5,641 nucleotides of DNA from an uncultured Eubacteriales bacterium. GTDB lineage: Bacteria; Bacillota; Clostridia; Oscillospirales; Acutalibacteraceae. Shown here one piece after another: positions 5,292-5,641 of the stretch. The stretch lies in contig CAKSDA010000099.1 of NCBI GenBank assembly GCA_934444895.1, positions 1-5,641 of the forward strand, written 5' to 3'. The notes under the pieces were generated by a model. It did not search any database. It saw only the letters and a program-made list of their open reading frames with translations, and was not told where the DNA came from. Within the stretch, counting starts at the first letter, position 1. Every line of letters starts with the position of its first letter. The position numbers and the translations under genes were made by a program.

Positions 5292-5312
5292 CCGTTTTAT
5301 GCTATAAAACGG
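5292..5312. repeat. Perfect 9-bp hairpin, function unclear
   Basis: CCGTTTTAT (5292-5300) and its exact reverse complement ATAAAACGG (5304-5312) enclose the loop GCT. Neither side is followed by a T tract, so it is not a standard terminator. It lies 47 bp upstream of the -35 of the regulator promoter, where a distal operator or an insulating stem would be possible. Confidence 0.5.
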
Positions 5313-5429
5313 CGATAGTATATTTATAAAAACCTTGTTTAATAAAATTTTCAAGTGCCACATAGTTGCCGCTTGCCATAACATTAAAAATTTTGCAAAC
5401 ACCTATTTTTGCACTTAAAAAATAACCCA

Positions 5430-5479
5430 GTAAAAATAAAAAAGCCATGCAAACAGGAATTCTTTTTGCACAGCCTTTT
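5430..5479 (-). terminator. Intrinsic terminator of the partial gene at the right edge
   Basis: In the minus-strand transcript, AAAAGGCUGUGCAAA (5479-5465) pairs along all 15 positions with UUUGCAUGGCUUUUU (5453-5439), using three G-U wobbles, around an 11-base loop. A U-rich run UUUUUUAUUUUUA (5443-5431) overlaps and follows the second arm. The wobbles make the structure specific to leftward transcription: on the plus strand the same positions would be mismatches. It lies about 97 bp after the stop codon at 5577-5579. Confidence 0.75.
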
Positions 5480-5553
5480 ATAATATTTTCTAATAATTCT
5501 TTGCCAAACGCAAGAGGATTTTTTAGTATTAATATATTACAACATTTAAGTCG

Positions 5554-5574
5554 TTTTATACAATTTGTATAAAA
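5554..5574. repeat. 21-bp perfect palindrome next to partial gene stop
   Basis: TTTTATACAA (5554-5563), a central T and TTGTATAAAA (5565-5574) form a perfect 10-bp inverted repeat with a 1-bp centre. It ends 2 bp from the stop codon of the right-edge gene. The near-zero spacer suits a DNA-binding dimer site more than an RNA hairpin, but its place at the end of a gene is unusual for an operator. The half-site TACAA/TTGTA also occurs in pairs before the FkbM gene. Confidence 0.55.
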
Positions 5575-5576
5575 TA

Positions 5577-5641
5577 TTATACTTTAAGGAAGAAAGTATC
5601 AGGGTTTTCCGGATCAAAACATTCGTTGCACCACATAAAGG
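5577..5641 (-). CDS. C-terminal end of an unidentified gene with a Cys-x-x-Cys tail (partial)
   Basis: One minus-strand frame is open from the window edge to a TAA at 5577-5579 and encodes a final segment reading ...MWCNECFDPENPDTFFLKV. The CNEC motif followed by an acidic, proline-containing tail suggests a metal-binding or redox site at the extreme C-terminus, but only about 20 residues are visible and I do not recognise the family. Support as coding comes from the protein-like composition and from the leftward intrinsic terminator placed about 97 bp beyond the stop. The start lies outside the window. Confidence 0.55.
   Translation of the reverse strand, partial: FMWCNECFDPENPDTFFLKV

Larger units (their letters stand above)
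5246..5576. other. AT-rich spacer between regulator promoter and next gene, 331 bp
   Basis: No convincing gene is seen. A 64-codon GTG-started frame (5208-5402, minus) runs through the promoter and a hairpin and lacks a ribosome binding site, so I did not call it. The spacer holds a 9-bp hairpin (5292-5312), a small TGCAAA/TTTGCA inverted pair (5394-5399 with 5408-5413), the terminator of the upstream gene (5430-5479), and a 21-bp palindrome (5554-5574). Confidence 0.6.

Noticed and set aside
5208..5402. 64-codon minus-strand frame upstream of the regulator
   Set aside because: It starts with GTG without a ribosome binding site, is rich in Ile/Lys/Leu as expected of random AT-rich DNA, and runs through a 9-bp hairpin and the consensus promoter.

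Overview
The window looks like low-GC Firmicutes chromosome, most likely an anaerobic Clostridia-type bacterium. The evidence is AT-rich spacers, AGGAG-type ribosome binding sites, a textbook sigma-A promoter, and proteins (a YoaP-type acetyltransferase, a DUF2975-like membrane protein, an FkbM methyltransferase with an N-terminal VLYGMGN domain) whose close relatives I know mainly from Clostridia and Bacillus. I see no phage, transposon, CRISPR, rRNA or tRNA signal. The species cannot be named from this sequence.

Layout: one gene, an FkbM-family SAM-dependent methyltransferase (189-1220), points right. Everything else points left. The two directions converge on a 396-bp spacer (1221-1616) that holds a perfect 15-bp hairpin at its centre. 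Reading leftward from the right edge: the last codons of a gene with a Cys-x-x-Cys tail (5577-5641); its terminator-like hairpin (5430-5479); a 333-bp AT-rich spacer with two palindromic elements; a consensus promoter with a palindrome filling its spacer (5218-5245); a winged-helix regulator (4596-5105); a GNAT/YoaP acetyltransferase (3814-4560); a weak hairpin; a 70-residue unknown protein (3528-3740); a probable second promoter (3437-3465); and a tight three-gene set of DUF2975-like membrane protein, TfoX N-domain protein and LCMT/PPM1-type methyltransferase (1617-3412).

How the genes may work together: the regulator and the acetyltransferase are 35 bp apart and probably share the promoter at 5218-5245. 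The palindrome there is a good candidate for an autoregulatory operator, and the roughly 105-nt leader carries two 26-bp-spaced direct repeats that could be further binding sites. The membrane protein, TfoX-like protein and methyltransferase overlap or nearly abut, so they are probably co-transcribed and translationally coupled, but their shared role is unknown. The FkbM gene stands alone, with no glycan or secondary-metabolite genes in view, and its start region contains a possible homopolymer frameshift. Overall this is an ordinary accessory/housekeeping mix. I found no convincing new multi-gene system; the regulatory DNA before the regulator gene is the most interesting part.
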